From Stenotrophomonas geniculata ATCC 19374 = JCM 13324 (GTDB taxonomy: Bacteria > Pseudomonadota > Gammaproteobacteria > Xanthomonadales > Xanthomonadaceae): 57,398 bases of DNA. The notes under the pieces are model-generated. The model did not search any database. It was not told the DNA's origin and saw nothing but the letters and a program-made list of their open reading frames with translations. Shown here one piece after another: positions 7,318-16,839 of this stretch; within the stretch, counting starts at the first letter, position 1; the number at the start of each line of letters is the position of its first letter. The position numbers were made by a program, and so were the translations under genes. The DNA is taken from assembly GCF_001431625.1 (NCBI RefSeq), contig NZ_LLXT01000003.1:1-57398 (forward strand), written 5' to 3'.

Positions 7318-9315
7318 TTACAGCGCCTTGGCAGCTTCCACCACGTGGGCGGTGGTGATGCCGAAGTGCTTGTACAGCTGGTCGGCCGGGGCCGAGGCAC
7401 CGAAGGTGTCGATACCGATCACGGCACCGTCCAGGCCGACGAACTGGCGCCAGAAACCGGTGACGCCAGCTTCCACGGCCACGCGCTTGCGCACGGCGTT
7501 CGGCAGCACCGATTCACGGTAGGCCGCATCCTGGCGCAGGAACACGTCCGTGGACGGCATCGAGACCACGCGGGTCTTGAGGCCGGCCGCATCCAGCTGG
7601 GCCTTGGCTTCGGTGGCCAGCGAGACTTCCGAACCGGTGGCGATCAGGATCACGTCCGGGGTACCGGCGGCATCGGCCAGCACGTAGCCACCGCGCTCGA
7701 TCTGGGCGATCTGCTCGGCGTTGCGCGGCTGGTGCGGCAGGTTCTGGCGGCTGAACACCAGGCAGCTCGGGCCGTCCTGGCGGGTGATCGCGGCCTTCCA
7801 GCTCACCGCCGACTCGACCGCATCGCACGGACGCCACACGTCGTTGTTCGGGATGTAGCGCAGCGAAGCCAGGTGCTCCACCGGCTGGTGGGTCGGGCCG
7901 TCTTCGCCCAGGCCGATCGAATCGTGGGTGTAGACGTGGATGGCGTGGGCCGGAATCAGCGCGCTCATGCGCACGCCGTTGCGGGCGTAGTCGCTGAACA
8001 CCAGGAAGGTGGCGTCGAACGGAATGAAGCCACCGTGCAGGGCCAGGCCATTGGCAATGGCGGTCATGCCGAACTCGCGCACGCCGTAGTACACGTAGTT
8101 GGCGTTGGCGTCGTCGCTGGCGACCGACTTGCTGCCCTTCCACAGGGTCAGGTTGGAGTGCGCCAGGTCGGCCGAGCCGCCGACGATTTCCGGCAACAGC
8201 GGGGCATAGGCTTCAATGGCCAGCTGCGAGGCCTTGCGCGAGGCGATCGTCGGGCCTTCAGCCGCCACCTGGGCGATGTAGGCATCGGCCTTGGCAACGA
8301 AGTCGGCCGGCAGTTCGCCGTGCGAACGACGGGTCAGTTCGGCGGCCTCGCCCGGGTACTGGCTGGCGTACTTGTCGAACAGCTGTTCCCACTCGGCCTG
8401 GCGCAGGGTGCCGGCGCCATTGGCGCGCCAGCCGTCGTAGATCGCCTGCGGGATCTCGAACGGACCGTACTCCCAGCCCAGCTGCTTGCGGGTGGCTTCC
8501 AGTTCGTCCTTGCCCAGCGGTGCGCCGTGGCTGGATTCCTTGCCCGCCTTGTTCGGCGAACCAAAACCAATGGTGGTGCGGCAGCAGATCAGGGTCGGCT
8601 TGTCGCTCTGCGACAGCGCGGCCTCGATGCCGGCCTTGATGCTTTCCGGGTCGTGGCCATCGACGTCACGGACCACGTTCCAGCCATAGGCTTCGAAACG
8701 CTCCGGGGTGTTGTCGGTGAACCAGCCCTCGACGTTGCCGTCGATGGAGATGTGGTTGTTGTCCCAGAAGCAGACCAGCTTGTGCAGGCCCCAGGTACCG
8801 GCCAGCGACGCCGCTTCATGCGACACGCCTTCCATCAGGCAGCCATCGCCCATGAACACCCAGGTGCGGTGGTCGACCACTTCCAGCTCCGGGCGGTTGA
8901 AGCGCTGTGCCAGCAGCTTCTCGGCCAGGGCGAAGCCCACGGCGTTGGCGAAACCCTGGCCCAGCGGGCCGGTGGTGGTTTCCACGCCCGGGGTCTCATG
9001 GCGTTCCGGGTGGCCGGCGGTGTGGCTTCCCAGCTGGCGGAACAGCTTCAGCTGCTCGATCGGCAGGTCGTAACCGCTCAGGTGCAGCAGCGCGTACTGC
9101 AGCATCGAACCGTGGCCGTTGGACAGCACGAAACGGTCGCGGTTGAACCAGTGCGGATTGCTCGGGTTATGGCGGAGGTAGTCGTTCCAGAGGACTTCGG
9201 CGATGTCGGCCATGCCCATGGGCATGCCGGGGTGGCCGGACTTTGCGGTTTCAACCGCATCGGCGGCAAGGAAGCGGATGGCGTTGGCCAACTGGCGACG
9301 GGTAGGCTGCGTCAT
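7318..9315 (-). CDS. tkt: Transketolase
   Basis: A 665-aa transketolase, the usual bacterial length. It is the thiamine-diphosphate enzyme that moves two-carbon units in the non-oxidative pentose phosphate pathway. The TPP-binding domain contains [10 protein letters not shown] near residue 22 and [14 protein letters not shown] near 155. The central pyrimidine-binding domain has [17 protein letters not shown], and the C-terminal domain ends with [16 protein letters not shown]. The ATG at 9315 ([14 protein letters not shown]) is chosen; the open frame continues 27 codons upstream with Pro/Arg-rich sequence that is not conserved. It stands as a single gene with its own terminator. Confidence 0.96.
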   Translation of the reverse strand: MTQPTRRQLANAIRFLAADAVETAKSGHPGMPMGMADIAEVLWNDYLRHNPSNPHWFNRDRFVLSNGHGSMLQYALLHLSGYDLPIEQLKLFRQLGSHTAGHPERHETPGVETTTGPLGQGFANAVGFALAEKLLAQRFNRPELEVVDHRTWVFMGDGCLMEGVSHEAASLAGTWGLHKLVCFWDNNHISIDGNVEGWFTDNTPERFEAYGWNVVRDVDGHDPESIKAGIEAALSQSDKPTLICCRTTIGFGSPNKAGKESSHGAPLGKDELEATRKQLGWEYGPFEIPQAIYDGWRANGAGTLRQAEWEQLFDKYASQYPGEAAELTRRSHGELPADFVAKADAYIAQVAAEGPTIASRKASQLAIEAYAPLLPEIVGGSADLAHSNLTLWKGSKSVASDDANANYVYYGVREFGMTAIANGLALHGGFIPFDATFLVFSDYARNGVRMSALIPAHAIHVYTHDSIGLGEDGPTHQPVEHLASLRYIPNNDVWRPCDAVESAVSWKAAITRQDGPSCLVFSRQNLPHQPRNAEQIAQIERGGYVLADAAGTPDVILIATGSEVSLATEAKAQLDAAGLKTRVVSMPSTDVFLRQDAAYRESVLPNAVRKRVAVEAGVTGFWRQFVGLDGAVIGIDTFGASAPADQLYKHFGITTAHVVEAAKAL

Positions 9316-9404
9316 GGTTCTGTCGGAATCGGGAGGCGGCCGCGGACGTGCGGGCGGCCTATTGTCCCATAGTCGCCGGGCGGGGGGTCGGTTCACCTTG
9401 TCCG

Positions 9405-9428
9405 GTAGTGCCGGCCGCTGGCCGGCAC
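9405..9428 (+). repeat. SMAG (GTAG) palindromic repeat
   Basis: GTAG followed by the palindrome TGCCGGCCGCTGGCCGGCA. It lies upstream of tkt, within the region that should contain the tkt promoter. Confidence 0.75.
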
Positions 9429-9462
9429 TTTCATGATCTCCGCCGGATTCCGCATGTGAAAA

Positions 9463-9502
9463 GGGGTCGGATACCTTTCCCTGCGGAAAGGAATCCGACC
9501 CC
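9463..9502. terminator. 18-bp inverted repeat downstream of the symporter
   Basis: The arms GGGGTCGGATACCTTTCC (9463-9480) and its near-perfect complement (9485-9502, one mismatch) flank a CTGC loop. It lies 28 bases beyond the symporter stop and may act as its terminator. The GGGGTCGGAT arm suggests a second dispersed palindrome family in this genome. Confidence 0.6.
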
Positions 9503-9530
9503 GATCAGGTCGCCAGCAGTGGCCTTGGAC

Positions 9531-10850
9531 TCAGTCCTGGTGGGGCGTAAGCGCCGGGCCGTCGTGGGACTCGCCCTTGGCCACCAGGGTGGTCAGGGCC
9601 AGGTCGCCGGTCACGTTCAGGGCGGTACGGCACATGTCCAGGAAGTGGTTCACGCCCAGGATCAGGCCGATGCCCAGCGGGTTCACGCCCACCATCGCGC
9701 AGATCATCGCCACCACCGGCAGCGAGCCCGACGGCACGCCGGCCGTGCCGATGCCACCGAGGATGCAGACCGCCATCACCATGATCTGCTGGCCGATGCT
9801 CAGGTCCACGCCAAAGAACTGGGCCAGGAAAATCACCGTCACGCCCTCGAACAGCGCAGTGCCGTTCTGGTTGGCGGTAGCGCCCACGGTCAGCACGAAG
9901 CGCGACACGCGCTGCGGCAGGCCCATCTGGTCGGCCACGCGCAGCGCGGTCGGCAGGGTGGCGTTGCTGGAGGCGGTGGAGAACGCCATCACCGTCGCTT
10001 CCTGGGTATCGCGGAAGAACGACAGCGGCGAGCGGCCGGACAGCCACACGGCGGTGCCGTAGGTCACGATCATGTGCAGGCCCAGCGCGAGCACCACCAC
10101 GCCCACGTAGGCGCCCAGGCGGATGATCAGTTCGAAGCCGAACAGCGCGGCCAGGTTGAACATGAAGCAGGCCACCGCATACGGGGCCAGGCGGATGACC
10201 AGGTTGATCAGGGTCATCGAGATTTCGAACACGCCTTCGATGGCGCGGCGCAGCGGTGCGACCTTCTCGTTGTCGGTCAGCACCATGCCGATGCCGAACA
10301 TCAGCGCGAAGAACATCAGCGACAGGATCGCACCGTTATCCGATGCAGCCTGCAGCACGTTGCTCGGCACGATCGACAGCAGCATGTCCATGCCCTTCGG
10401 CGTGCCATGGATGCCTGCAACGATTTCCTTGCTGCGCTCGGCGTTCTCCGACAGCATCATCGCGGCGACCTGCGGGTCGACGCCGGCACCCGGCTTGAGC
10501 AGGTTGACCAGCACCAGGCCGATGCCCACGGCAATGCCGGACAGCAGCACGGTATACGCCAGGGTCTTCCAGCCGATGCGGCCGAGGGCGCGGATGTCGC
10601 CCATCTCCGACACGCCCATGATCAGCGCCGAGAAGATCAGCGGCACGATCAGCATGAAGATCAGGTTGAGGAACAGGCCCGACGCCGGGGTGGTGATGTA
10701 GTCCATTACCCACTTGGCACCGGCCTGCAGACCATCGACGCTGCCACCCAGGGCGTGCACGATCAGTCCCAGGATCAGGCCGATCGCAAAGCCGATGCCC
10801 ATCTTCCAATGCAGGGGCAACTTCTTCTTGTCGGCAGCAGCTGCTGTCAT
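9531..10850 (-). CDS. Dicarboxylate/amino acid:cation symporter (DAACS family)
   Basis: A 439-aa inner-membrane transporter of the GltP/DctA/SLC1 family, with many hydrophobic segments. Diagnostic blocks are FLNLIFMLIVPLIFSALIMG near residue 60, the serine-rich ATVMAFSTASSNATLPTALR before reentrant loop HP1, and GATANQNGTALFEGVTVIFL in TM7, holding the cation-binding NxxGT motif. Members import C4-dicarboxylates or glutamate/aspartate with Na+ or H+; the substrate cannot be fixed from sequence by eye. An AGGAAA ribosome site precedes the ATG at 10850. The Bat operon ends 57 bases upstream. Confidence 0.9.
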   Translation of the reverse strand: MTAAAADKKKLPLHWKMGIGFAIGLILGLIVHALGGSVDGLQAGAKWVMDYITTPASGLFLNLIFMLIVPLIFSALIMGVSEMGDIRALGRIGWKTLAYTVLLSGIAVGIGLVLVNLLKPGAGVDPQVAAMMLSENAERSKEIVAGIHGTPKGMDMLLSIVPSNVLQAASDNGAILSLMFFALMFGIGMVLTDNEKVAPLRRAIEGVFEISMTLINLVIRLAPYAVACFMFNLAALFGFELIIRLGAYVGVVVLALGLHMIVTYGTAVWLSGRSPLSFFRDTQEATVMAFSTASSNATLPTALRVADQMGLPQRVSRFVLTVGATANQNGTALFEGVTVIFLAQFFGVDLSIGQQIMVMAVCILGGIGTAGVPSGSLPVVAMICAMVGVNPLGIGLILGVNHFLDMCRTALNVTGDLALTTLVAKGESHDGPALTPHQD

Positions 10851-10907
10851 GCGCGGGTTTCCTCGAAAAATGAATGCACTCTAACAAAGCGCGCAAGCGG
10901 CGCCGGT

Positions 10908-12623
10908 TCAGGTTCGCCGCGGTGGATACAGCGGCGCCAGGCCAGTGTCGGCGGGGCCGGCAGCCGCCGACCAGTGCGGTCCGTCACGGAAGACCCCGCG
11001 CAGGCGCGTGCGCAGCGGCGCCAGATCACCCTGCCCGCCCCAGCGGGCCTGTTGCAGGTCCTGCAGCACCTGGCGCTGGGCCGGGTCATCCAACCGCGCG
11101 ATGACCTGCTCAATGCGTTCAACGCCGGCCATCGCGCATAGCTGAGTTTCTACCTGATCGAAGCCTTCACCATCCAGCGCGCGGCGCAGTTCGGCCAGGC
11201 CGGCACGTCCAGTCGCCACAGCCGGCACAGCCCCCCTGCCCGCCTCAGGCGGCGCCACGCGCGGGCGACGGCCACGCTGCCAACCCCACAGCAGGGTCAG
11301 CAGCCACAGCAGCGCCAGGCCGATGGCGGCGCCCATCCATGGCCACGGACGCTCGGCCAGGCCGCTGGCGCGCGGATCGGTAGCCGCGATACGGCTGTCC
11401 TGGCCATCGCCCCCCGGCAGCGCAGCATCTGTGTCGATCGGCGGCAGCGGCGCAGGTGAAGCACTGCCACCGCCATTACCGGCTGCGACGGCGAGTGTCA
11501 GGTCCGGCAGCTTCGCTTCCTGTGGCTTGCCCGCACGAACATCCCACCACGGCAGGCGCGGCCCCGGCACCACCAGCGAACCCGGCTGGCGCGGCACGAT
11601 CGAATAACGGCGGGTGATCTTCAGGCGCGGCGTGCTGCCGTTGAAGGTCTCTTCGTACTGCGCCGGTTCGGCGAACACCTGTGCGGCGCTGCCGACGTCG
11701 GGCACCGGCAGGTCGGTGAACTGCGCGCGGGTGGCACCGTCGGCAATCGCCTCGACCACCACGTTGGCCGCCTCACCGGTACGTGCGCTGGTCGGTGCAC
11801 TGGTGTAGCGCAGCTGCAGGCCCTGCAGCGGCAGCCACGGCTGCGGCGCCTGTGCCGGCTGTGCCTGTACCTGCAACGTGCGGTCGGCGCCGGTGGCATT
11901 CATCCGCCCGTCGCCGCCGCCAAAGAAGTCGTCGAAGAAGCCACCGGCACTGCGCCCACTGAAACGCGCACCGGCCAGCCGAAGTGCACCGCTGCGCTCA
12001 GGAATCAGCAGGAAGCGCCGCTCGACCACGTTGTAGCGGCGGCCATTGACCTGCCGCACATCGGTGCGGTCATCGCCCACCCGCTGCAACGACGCACCGG
12101 CCGGGGTATCCAGCACCAGTTCGCCGGAGGCCAGCTGCGAAGCGAAATACAACCGCACCACCACGCCTACGCTCTGCTGCACATACGGCGTCTCGTCATC
12201 GACGACGGTTTCGATGAAGGCCACTGCGTTGCTGTCGGGGCCGGCCACGGCAGCGGCATCCACCTGCAGGGTCAACGGCGCAGTACGTACGCTGCCCACC
12301 TGCAGGCCCGGCACCACCAGTGCACCGCTACGCCGCGGCGTGAGTGCCACGCCATACAGATTGCGCTGCTGCATGCTGCCATTGCTCCACTCCACCTGAC
12401 GGCTGCTGGTCTGGCCGCTGAGATCGAAATCGGTACGCAACGGCGTGAAGTCTGGCGCGCCCTGATCGCTCTCGACATTGAGGGTGACCGTGTCGCCCAT
12501 CGCGATGCGGTCGCGGTCCAGCCACGCGCGCGGCTGCGCCCACGCCAGCAGCGGCAGCCACAGCAGTAGTGCCGCCAACACCTGCAGCGGCCAGCGCCCG
12601 TGCATGTTCGTCGCCCGCGTCAT
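10908..12623 (-). CDS. batD: BatD-like protein (last gene of the Bat operon)
   Basis: A 571-aa protein with a signal peptide (VLAALLLWLPLLAWAQPRAW), a large periplasmic beta-rich region resembling BatD (DRDRIAMGDTVTLNVESDQG, then FDLSGQTSSRQVEWSNGSMQ), one C-terminal membrane helix (about residues 419-438) and a cytoplasmic tail. BatD occurs with BatA/BatB VWA proteins in operons linked to aerotolerance or envelope stress; its biochemical role is unknown. The ATG at 12623 overlaps the stop of the preceding VWA/TPR gene (ATGA), supporting this start over the internal Met7. It closes a six-gene leftward operon. Confidence 0.85.
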   Translation of the reverse strand: MTRATNMHGRWPLQVLAALLLWLPLLAWAQPRAWLDRDRIAMGDTVTLNVESDQGAPDFTPLRTDFDLSGQTSSRQVEWSNGSMQQRNLYGVALTPRRSGALVVPGLQVGSVRTAPLTLQVDAAAVAGPDSNAVAFIETVVDDETPYVQQSVGVVVRLYFASQLASGELVLDTPAGASLQRVGDDRTDVRQVNGRRYNVVERRFLLIPERSGALRLAGARFSGRSAGGFFDDFFGGGDGRMNATGADRTLQVQAQPAQAPQPWLPLQGLQLRYTSAPTSARTGEAANVVVEAIADGATRAQFTDLPVPDVGSAAQVFAEPAQYEETFNGSTPRLKITRRYSIVPRQPGSLVVPGPRLPWWDVRAGKPQEAKLPDLTLAVAAGNGGGSASPAPLPPIDTDAALPGGDGQDSRIAATDPRASGLAERPWPWMGAAIGLALLWLLTLLWGWQRGRRPRVAPPEAGRGAVPAVATGRAGLAELRRALDGEGFDQVETQLCAMAGVERIEQVIARLDDPAQRQVLQDLQQARWGGQGDLAPLRTRLRGVFRDGPHWSAAAGPADTGLAPLYPPRRT

Positions 12624-14458
12624 CGCCCTTCCCTCTTCCTGCGTTCGTTTTCCAGCTGGAACTTGGCCCGCAGCAATGCGCCCGGATCATCCGGTACGCG
12701 CCGCATCCACGCCTCCACCGCCTGTTGCTCCTCGCGTTGGCGCGGGGTGGTGCCGTCGCTGCCTGGCACGGGCTTGCCATCCTGTTCGCCCTTGCCCTCA
12801 CGTGCCTGCTGCATTGCCTGCTGCATGCGCTGGCGCTGCTGCTCATCCGCCTGGGCCTGTGCCTTGGCATCCTCCACCTGTGGTGGCGCCTGCTGTCCAT
12901 CGCGCCCGCGCTCGCCGGGCTGCGGGCTCGACGGGTTCTTGTCGTCACCGGGCTTGGGCTGCCCCTGCTGGCCCGGTTGCGGCTGGCCCTGGCCGGGATT
13001 CTGCTGGCCCTGCTGCGGCTGCTGGCCCTGCGGATTCTGCTGCCCCTGGCCGTTCTGCGGTGGCTTCTGCTGCCCGTTCTGCGGTGGCTTCTGCTGATCC
13101 TGGCCTTTGCCACCCGACTGCTTGCGCTTGCGCGCGGCATCGACCACGGCGCGGTTGGCGACCGCGTCGGCCATGCCGGGATGCAGTGCCAGCGCGCGGT
13201 CGTAGGCGGCAATGGCTTCGTCGTAGTTGCCTTGGCGGGCCAGTGCATTGGCCAGGTTGTACCAGCCCGCATCGCTGTCGATGCCCTCGAACTGCTTGCG
13301 GGCACTGGCGAAATCGCCATTGCGGTACGCCTGCGCACCTTCGGCCAGACGCTGGTGCTGCACCTGGTCGGCGCGCTTCCAGAGTGTGCCCTGCACCGGC
13401 GGTGAAGCCGGCACGGCGGGTGCCTGCGCCTGCACATCACTCATCCACGGCAGCAGGCCCACCGCCAGCACCGCCGCCAGCAGCGCGCGGCGGCGGAAGG
13501 CCAGCAGCGCCAGCAGCATCACCGGTGGCAGCAGCCAGAACCCTTCATCACGCCATTGCTTGCCCTCCCCGGGCCGCTGCGCCGCAGTACCTTCGCGTGC
13601 ATCCAGTACACCCAGTGCGCGCAGATCACTGTCATCGGCGGCGATGCGGGCATAGCGGCCACCACCGGCCGTAGCCACCGCACGCAGGCTGCCTTCATCC
13701 AGCGTGGCCTGGCGGATCTGCCCACTGCCATCCCGGTACGCCGCACCGGCAGATGTGCCCAGGCCCAGTACCGACACCTGCAGGCCGAGGCTGCGCGCCT
13801 GCGCGGCGGCCAGTGCCGCTTCATCATCCGCCTGATCGCTGACCAGCAGGATCTGCCCCCGCAATGCCCCGATCTGGCGCATCAACCGCGTCGCCCAGTC
13901 GATACCGCGGTCGGCACGCTGGCCGTCGCGTGGCATCACATCCGGCGACAACGCGTCCAGATACAGCGCAACGTTGCTGCCGTCGTCGGTCAGCGGCGCC
14001 ACGGTGTAGGCATCCTCGGCGTAGACCACCAGGCCCACCTGTCCGCCCTGGCGGGCACGCAGCAGCTCACCCACTTTCGCCCGGGCCTGCAGCAGGCGCG
14101 ACGGCGGCAGGTCGGTGGCATTGATCCGGCTGGACAGATCCAGCACGACCAGCAGCGGTGCGCTGGCCTGGAACATCGGCTGTGCCTGCTGGCGCCAGCT
14201 CGGCCCGGCCATGGCCAGCGAGGCCAGCGTCCAGCCCAGCAGCACGGCCCAGGGCAGGCGTGCACGGCGGCGCGTGCCCGCAGCCAGCAGATGCGGCAAC
14301 AGGTGGGCATCGACTGCTGTTCGCCACACATCGCTGCGCCGCTGCCGGTACAACGCCAGCGCGAGGATCAGCGGCAATGCCAGCAAGGCCCACAGCCATT
14401 CCGGGCGCAGGAAGTGCAGCGCATTCCAGTCGGGAAGATGGGATGCCAACGCGATCAT
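12620..14458 (-). CDS. VWA-domain and TPR protein (BatB/BatC fusion)
   Basis: A 612-aa protein. There are membrane helices near the N-terminus (LWALLALPLILALALYRQ and AVLLGWTLASLAMAG), a von Willebrand A domain, another helix, then a TPR unit (WYNLANALARQGNYDEAIAA) and a Gln/Pro/Gly-rich tail of about 130 residues. It joins what are separate batB and batC genes elsewhere. The first VWA metal motif reads LDLSSRINATDL, so the second serine of DxSxS is replaced by Arg and metal binding may be lost. The ATG at 14458 overlaps the batA stop (ATGA) and is preferred over 14482. The tail includes two tandem 24-bp units (13051-13098). Confidence 0.85.
   Translation of the reverse strand: MIALASHLPDWNALHFLRPEWLWALLALPLILALALYRQRRSDVWRTAVDAHLLPHLLAAGTRRRARLPWAVLLGWTLASLAMAGPSWRQQAQPMFQASAPLLVVLDLSSRINATDLPPSRLLQARAKVGELLRARQGGQVGLVVYAEDAYTVAPLTDDGSNVALYLDALSPDVMPRDGQRADRGIDWATRLMRQIGALRGQILLVSDQADDEAALAAAQARSLGLQVSVLGLGTSAGAAYRDGSGQIRQATLDEGSLRAVATAGGGRYARIAADDSDLRALGVLDAREGTAAQRPGEGKQWRDEGFWLLPPVMLLALLAFRRRALLAAVLAVGLLPWMSDVQAQAPAVPASPPVQGTLWKRADQVQHQRLAEGAQAYRNGDFASARKQFEGIDSDAGWYNLANALARQGNYDEAIAAYDRALALHPGMADAVANRAVVDAARKRKQSGGKGQDQQKPPQNGQQKPPQNGQGQQNPQGQQPQQGQQNPGQGQPQPGQQGQPKPGDDKNPSSPQPGERGRDGQQAPPQVEDAKAQAQADEQQRQRMQQAMQQAREGKGEQDGKPVPGSDGTTPRQREEQQAVEAWMRRVPDDPGALLRAKFQLENERRKREGR
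13051..13098. repeat. Two tandem 24-bp units in the low-complexity tail of batB/C
   Basis: CGTTCTGCGGTGGCTTCTGC starts both at 13051 and at 13075; the repeats encode KPPQNGQ-type units of the Gln/Pro-rich tail. Copy number could change by slippage without breaking the frame. Confidence 0.7.
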
Positions 14459-15459
14459 CGGCGGCGCTCCGGCCACACCCATGCCAACGCACCCAGCAAC
14501 AACGCCAGGCCCAACGGCCAGGCATAGCGCTCCTCGCGCGGTCGCAGGCTTGGCCCCTTCGCCGCGATCGGCTCCAGCCGGTCCAGTTCGGCGTAGATGC
14601 CGGCCAGCTGCGCGGTATCGCGGGCGCGGAAGAACTGGCCACCGGTCATGCTGGCAATCTTTTTCAACGTGGCCTCGTCGACCGGATCCTGGTCGGCGGA
14701 AATGGGAATGCCGAACAGGCGCATGCTGCCATCGCCACCAAACGCGACGGTGTGGATGCGTACACCTTCGGCGCGGGCCACTTCCGCCGCACGCAGCGGC
14801 TCCAGCACCCCGGCGTTGCTGACGCCGTCGGTCAGCAGGATCAGCACGCGCTGCCCCTCCGGTTGGCTGCGCAGGCGTTTCACTGCCAGGCCGATGGCAT
14901 CACCGATGGCCGTCTCGCGCCCGGCCAGGCCGACCACGCTGTCGCGCAGCTGGTCGCGCACGCTGGCCAGATCGGCAGTAAGCGGCGTAAGCGTGTAGGC
15001 GCGGTCGCCGAAGATCAGCAGGCCGATGCGATCACCGGCACGACGATCAAGGAAATCGGCGAGCACGGCCTTGGCCGCGGTCAGGCGATCCACCGCCTGC
15101 CCGCCCAGCACCATGTCGCCCTCGCCCATGCTGCCGGACACGTCCATCGCCAGCATCATCTGCCGGCCCTGCTGCGGCGGGGTGATGGCCTCGCCCAACT
15201 GCTGCGGGCGCGTGAGTGCGATGCACAGCGCGCACCAGCCCAGCCACAACAGCAGCGTGTGCAGCCACGACACATCGACGCGGCCGCCACCGGCCAGCGC
15301 TTCCAGTTCCGTCGCTGCATAGGGCACGCGCAGCGCAGCGCCGGGGTCGGCACGACGCTTCCACCAGCGCATCAGCAACGGCAACGGCAGCGCCAGCAGG
15401 GCCAGCGGCCACGCCAGCTGAAGGTCCGGCCATGGCCAGTAACTTGCCAGCAGGTTCAT
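14455..15459 (-). CDS. batA: VWA-domain membrane protein BatA
   Basis: A 334-aa inner-membrane protein. It has N-terminal helices (LAWPLALLALPLPLLM and LHTLLLWLGWCALCIAL), a von Willebrand A domain with an intact metal motif DVSGSMGEGD and ALTDG-type LILLTDGVSNAG, and a C-terminal helix (WPLGLALLLGALAWVWP) followed by Arg-rich residues. It matches BatA of the aerotolerance operon. The ATG at 15459 (MNLLASYW) overlaps the stop of the DUF4381 gene; a longer open frame to 15615 is the shadow of that gene. Confidence 0.88.
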   Translation of the reverse strand: MNLLASYWPWPDLQLAWPLALLALPLPLLMRWWKRRADPGAALRVPYAATELEALAGGGRVDVSWLHTLLLWLGWCALCIALTRPQQLGEAITPPQQGRQMMLAMDVSGSMGEGDMVLGGQAVDRLTAAKAVLADFLDRRAGDRIGLLIFGDRAYTLTPLTADLASVRDQLRDSVVGLAGRETAIGDAIGLAVKRLRSQPEGQRVLILLTDGVSNAGVLEPLRAAEVARAEGVRIHTVAFGGDGSMRLFGIPISADQDPVDEATLKKIASMTGGQFFRARDTAQLAGIYAELDRLEPIAAKGPSLRPREERYAWPLGLALLLGALAWVWPERRR

Positions 15460-15905
15460 CGGCGGCGCTCCAGCAGCATGGCCAGGTAGCGCTCGCGCGC
15501 CCAGCTGCGCAGCGCCGCCACATCGTTGGCGTCCACCCGCGGGCGATAGGCACCTTCGGCCAGCAGACTGCGACGTGCCGCGGGCAGCGTGCCTTCCGGA
15601 TCCACGCGCTGCCACCAGGCGTCATCGCGCAGGGATTCACTGCCGGGCTGTGCCTGGCGTGCAGCGCGACGCAGCAGCCCTGCGATCGCCGCCAGTTCGG
15701 CAGCCGCATCGGCGGTGGTTGCCAGCTCCTGATCAAACAGCTGCAACCAGCGCTGGCTGCGTCGGCGGCGCTGCCACCACAGGAAGGCCATCGCCACCAG
15801 CAACAGCAGCACCACGCCGCCGATCATCAGATAGCCCGGTGCCGGTGGCCACCACGATGGGGCCGGCGGCAGCTGCACATCGCGCAGCGGCAGGTTCGCG
15901 CTCAT
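15456..15905 (-). CDS. DUF4381 domain-containing membrane protein
   Basis: A 149-aa protein with a short N-terminal segment (LPLRDVQLPPAPSWWPPAPG), one membrane helix (about residues 25-43, YLMIGGVVLLLLVAMAFLWW), then a basic, helical cytoplasmic domain. This is the layout of the DUF4381 proteins found between DUF58 and BatA genes. The function is unknown; position suggests an assembly or adaptor role in the MoxR-Bat system. Its stop overlaps the batA start, and its start overlaps the DUF58 stop. Confidence 0.85.
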   Translation of the reverse strand: MSANLPLRDVQLPPAPSWWPPAPGYLMIGGVVLLLLVAMAFLWWQRRRRSQRWLQLFDQELATTADAAAELAAIAGLLRRAARQAQPGSESLRDDAWWQRVDPEGTLPAARRSLLAEGAYRPRVDANDVAALRSWARERYLAMLLERRR

Positions 15906-16831
15906 GCCGGCACCTCGGTGGGTGATGGTGCCAGCCAGGCATCGCTGGGCGCATCGGTGGACAGCACCTGTACGTCGACGCGGCGCGCGCCGAGCTGGCG
16001 CCGCAGTTCCTGCAGCGGCTCGACAAAATGCGCCTGCCAGTGCGCCTGCACTTCGCTGCGGCGCAGGTCGAGGCCGATGCGCTGGTGCAGGGTCTGGAAC
16101 TGCAGCGCGGCCGACGGAGGCTGCAGTTCCAATGGATCGACCAGCAGCACCAGGCTGAGGTCATGGTGCTGGGCCAACGCGCTCCAGCGCGCAGGCGGAA
16201 TACGGATGGCCTGCTGCGGATCGGCCAGCACCAGCACACGTGCACCGGGGCGCAGGACGCGACCGGCATGGTCCAGCGCGCGTTCCAGGCCAAGGTCATC
16301 GGCCGGGGGCTGCGCATACCAGCGGGTGAGCGCATCCAGCACGCGCAGCACGCCGCGCGGGCCTCCTGCCGGTGCGATCGGTGGTTCACGGTCGCTGCCA
16401 CGCAGGGCTCCGATGCGATCGCCACGACGTTGCGCCGACCACGCGGCGACGGCGCCTGCACGTGCGGCCTGCACCGATTTGAAGCGCACGCGGGTGCCGA
16501 AGTACAGGGCCGGCGAGGTATCGGCCACGATCAGGCTGACCCGCTCGCGTTCGGCCTGGAACAGTTTGGTATGGGCACGACCGGTCCGTGCGGTCACCCG
16601 CCAGTCGATATGCCGCGCATCATCACCGGCCACGTACTCGCGTGACTCGGCATATTCCATGCCACGCCCACGCAGCGGTGACGGCGCCTGCCCGGCGTTG
16701 CCGGCACGGCCACGGCGTGGCGGCGGCGGACGCTGTGCAAGGCGGCGCAGCGCCACCAGTTCGGACAGCTGCGGGCGCAGCCCGTCACCGTCGCTGACGG
16801 AGGAGGCGTGGTCCAGGGATGGATCGGTCAT
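15902..16831 (-). CDS. DUF58 domain-containing protein
   Basis: A 309-aa DUF58 protein. The family signature is visible as SPLRGRGMEYAESREYVAGD then DARHIDWRVTARTGRAHTKL (residues about 50-90), followed by a degenerate VWA-like fold. DUF58 proteins almost always accompany MoxR ATPases, and here it starts 8 bases after the MoxR stop. It lacks the hydrophobic N-terminal helices of some relatives, so it should be cytoplasmic. It probably acts with MoxR as a chaperone-like module for the membrane VWA proteins encoded downstream; that role is inferred from association only. Confidence 0.9.
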   Translation of the reverse strand: MTDPSLDHASSVSDGDGLRPQLSELVALRRLAQRPPPPRRGRAGNAGQAPSPLRGRGMEYAESREYVAGDDARHIDWRVTARTGRAHTKLFQAERERVSLIVADTSPALYFGTRVRFKSVQAARAGAVAAWSAQRRGDRIGALRGSDREPPIAPAGGPRGVLRVLDALTRWYAQPPADDLGLERALDHAGRVLRPGARVLVLADPQQAIRIPPARWSALAQHHDLSLVLLVDPLELQPPSAALQFQTLHQRIGLDLRRSEVQAHWQAHFVEPLQELRRQLGARRVDVQVLSTDAPSDAWLAPSPTEVPA

Positions 16832-16839
16832 GCGCAGGC

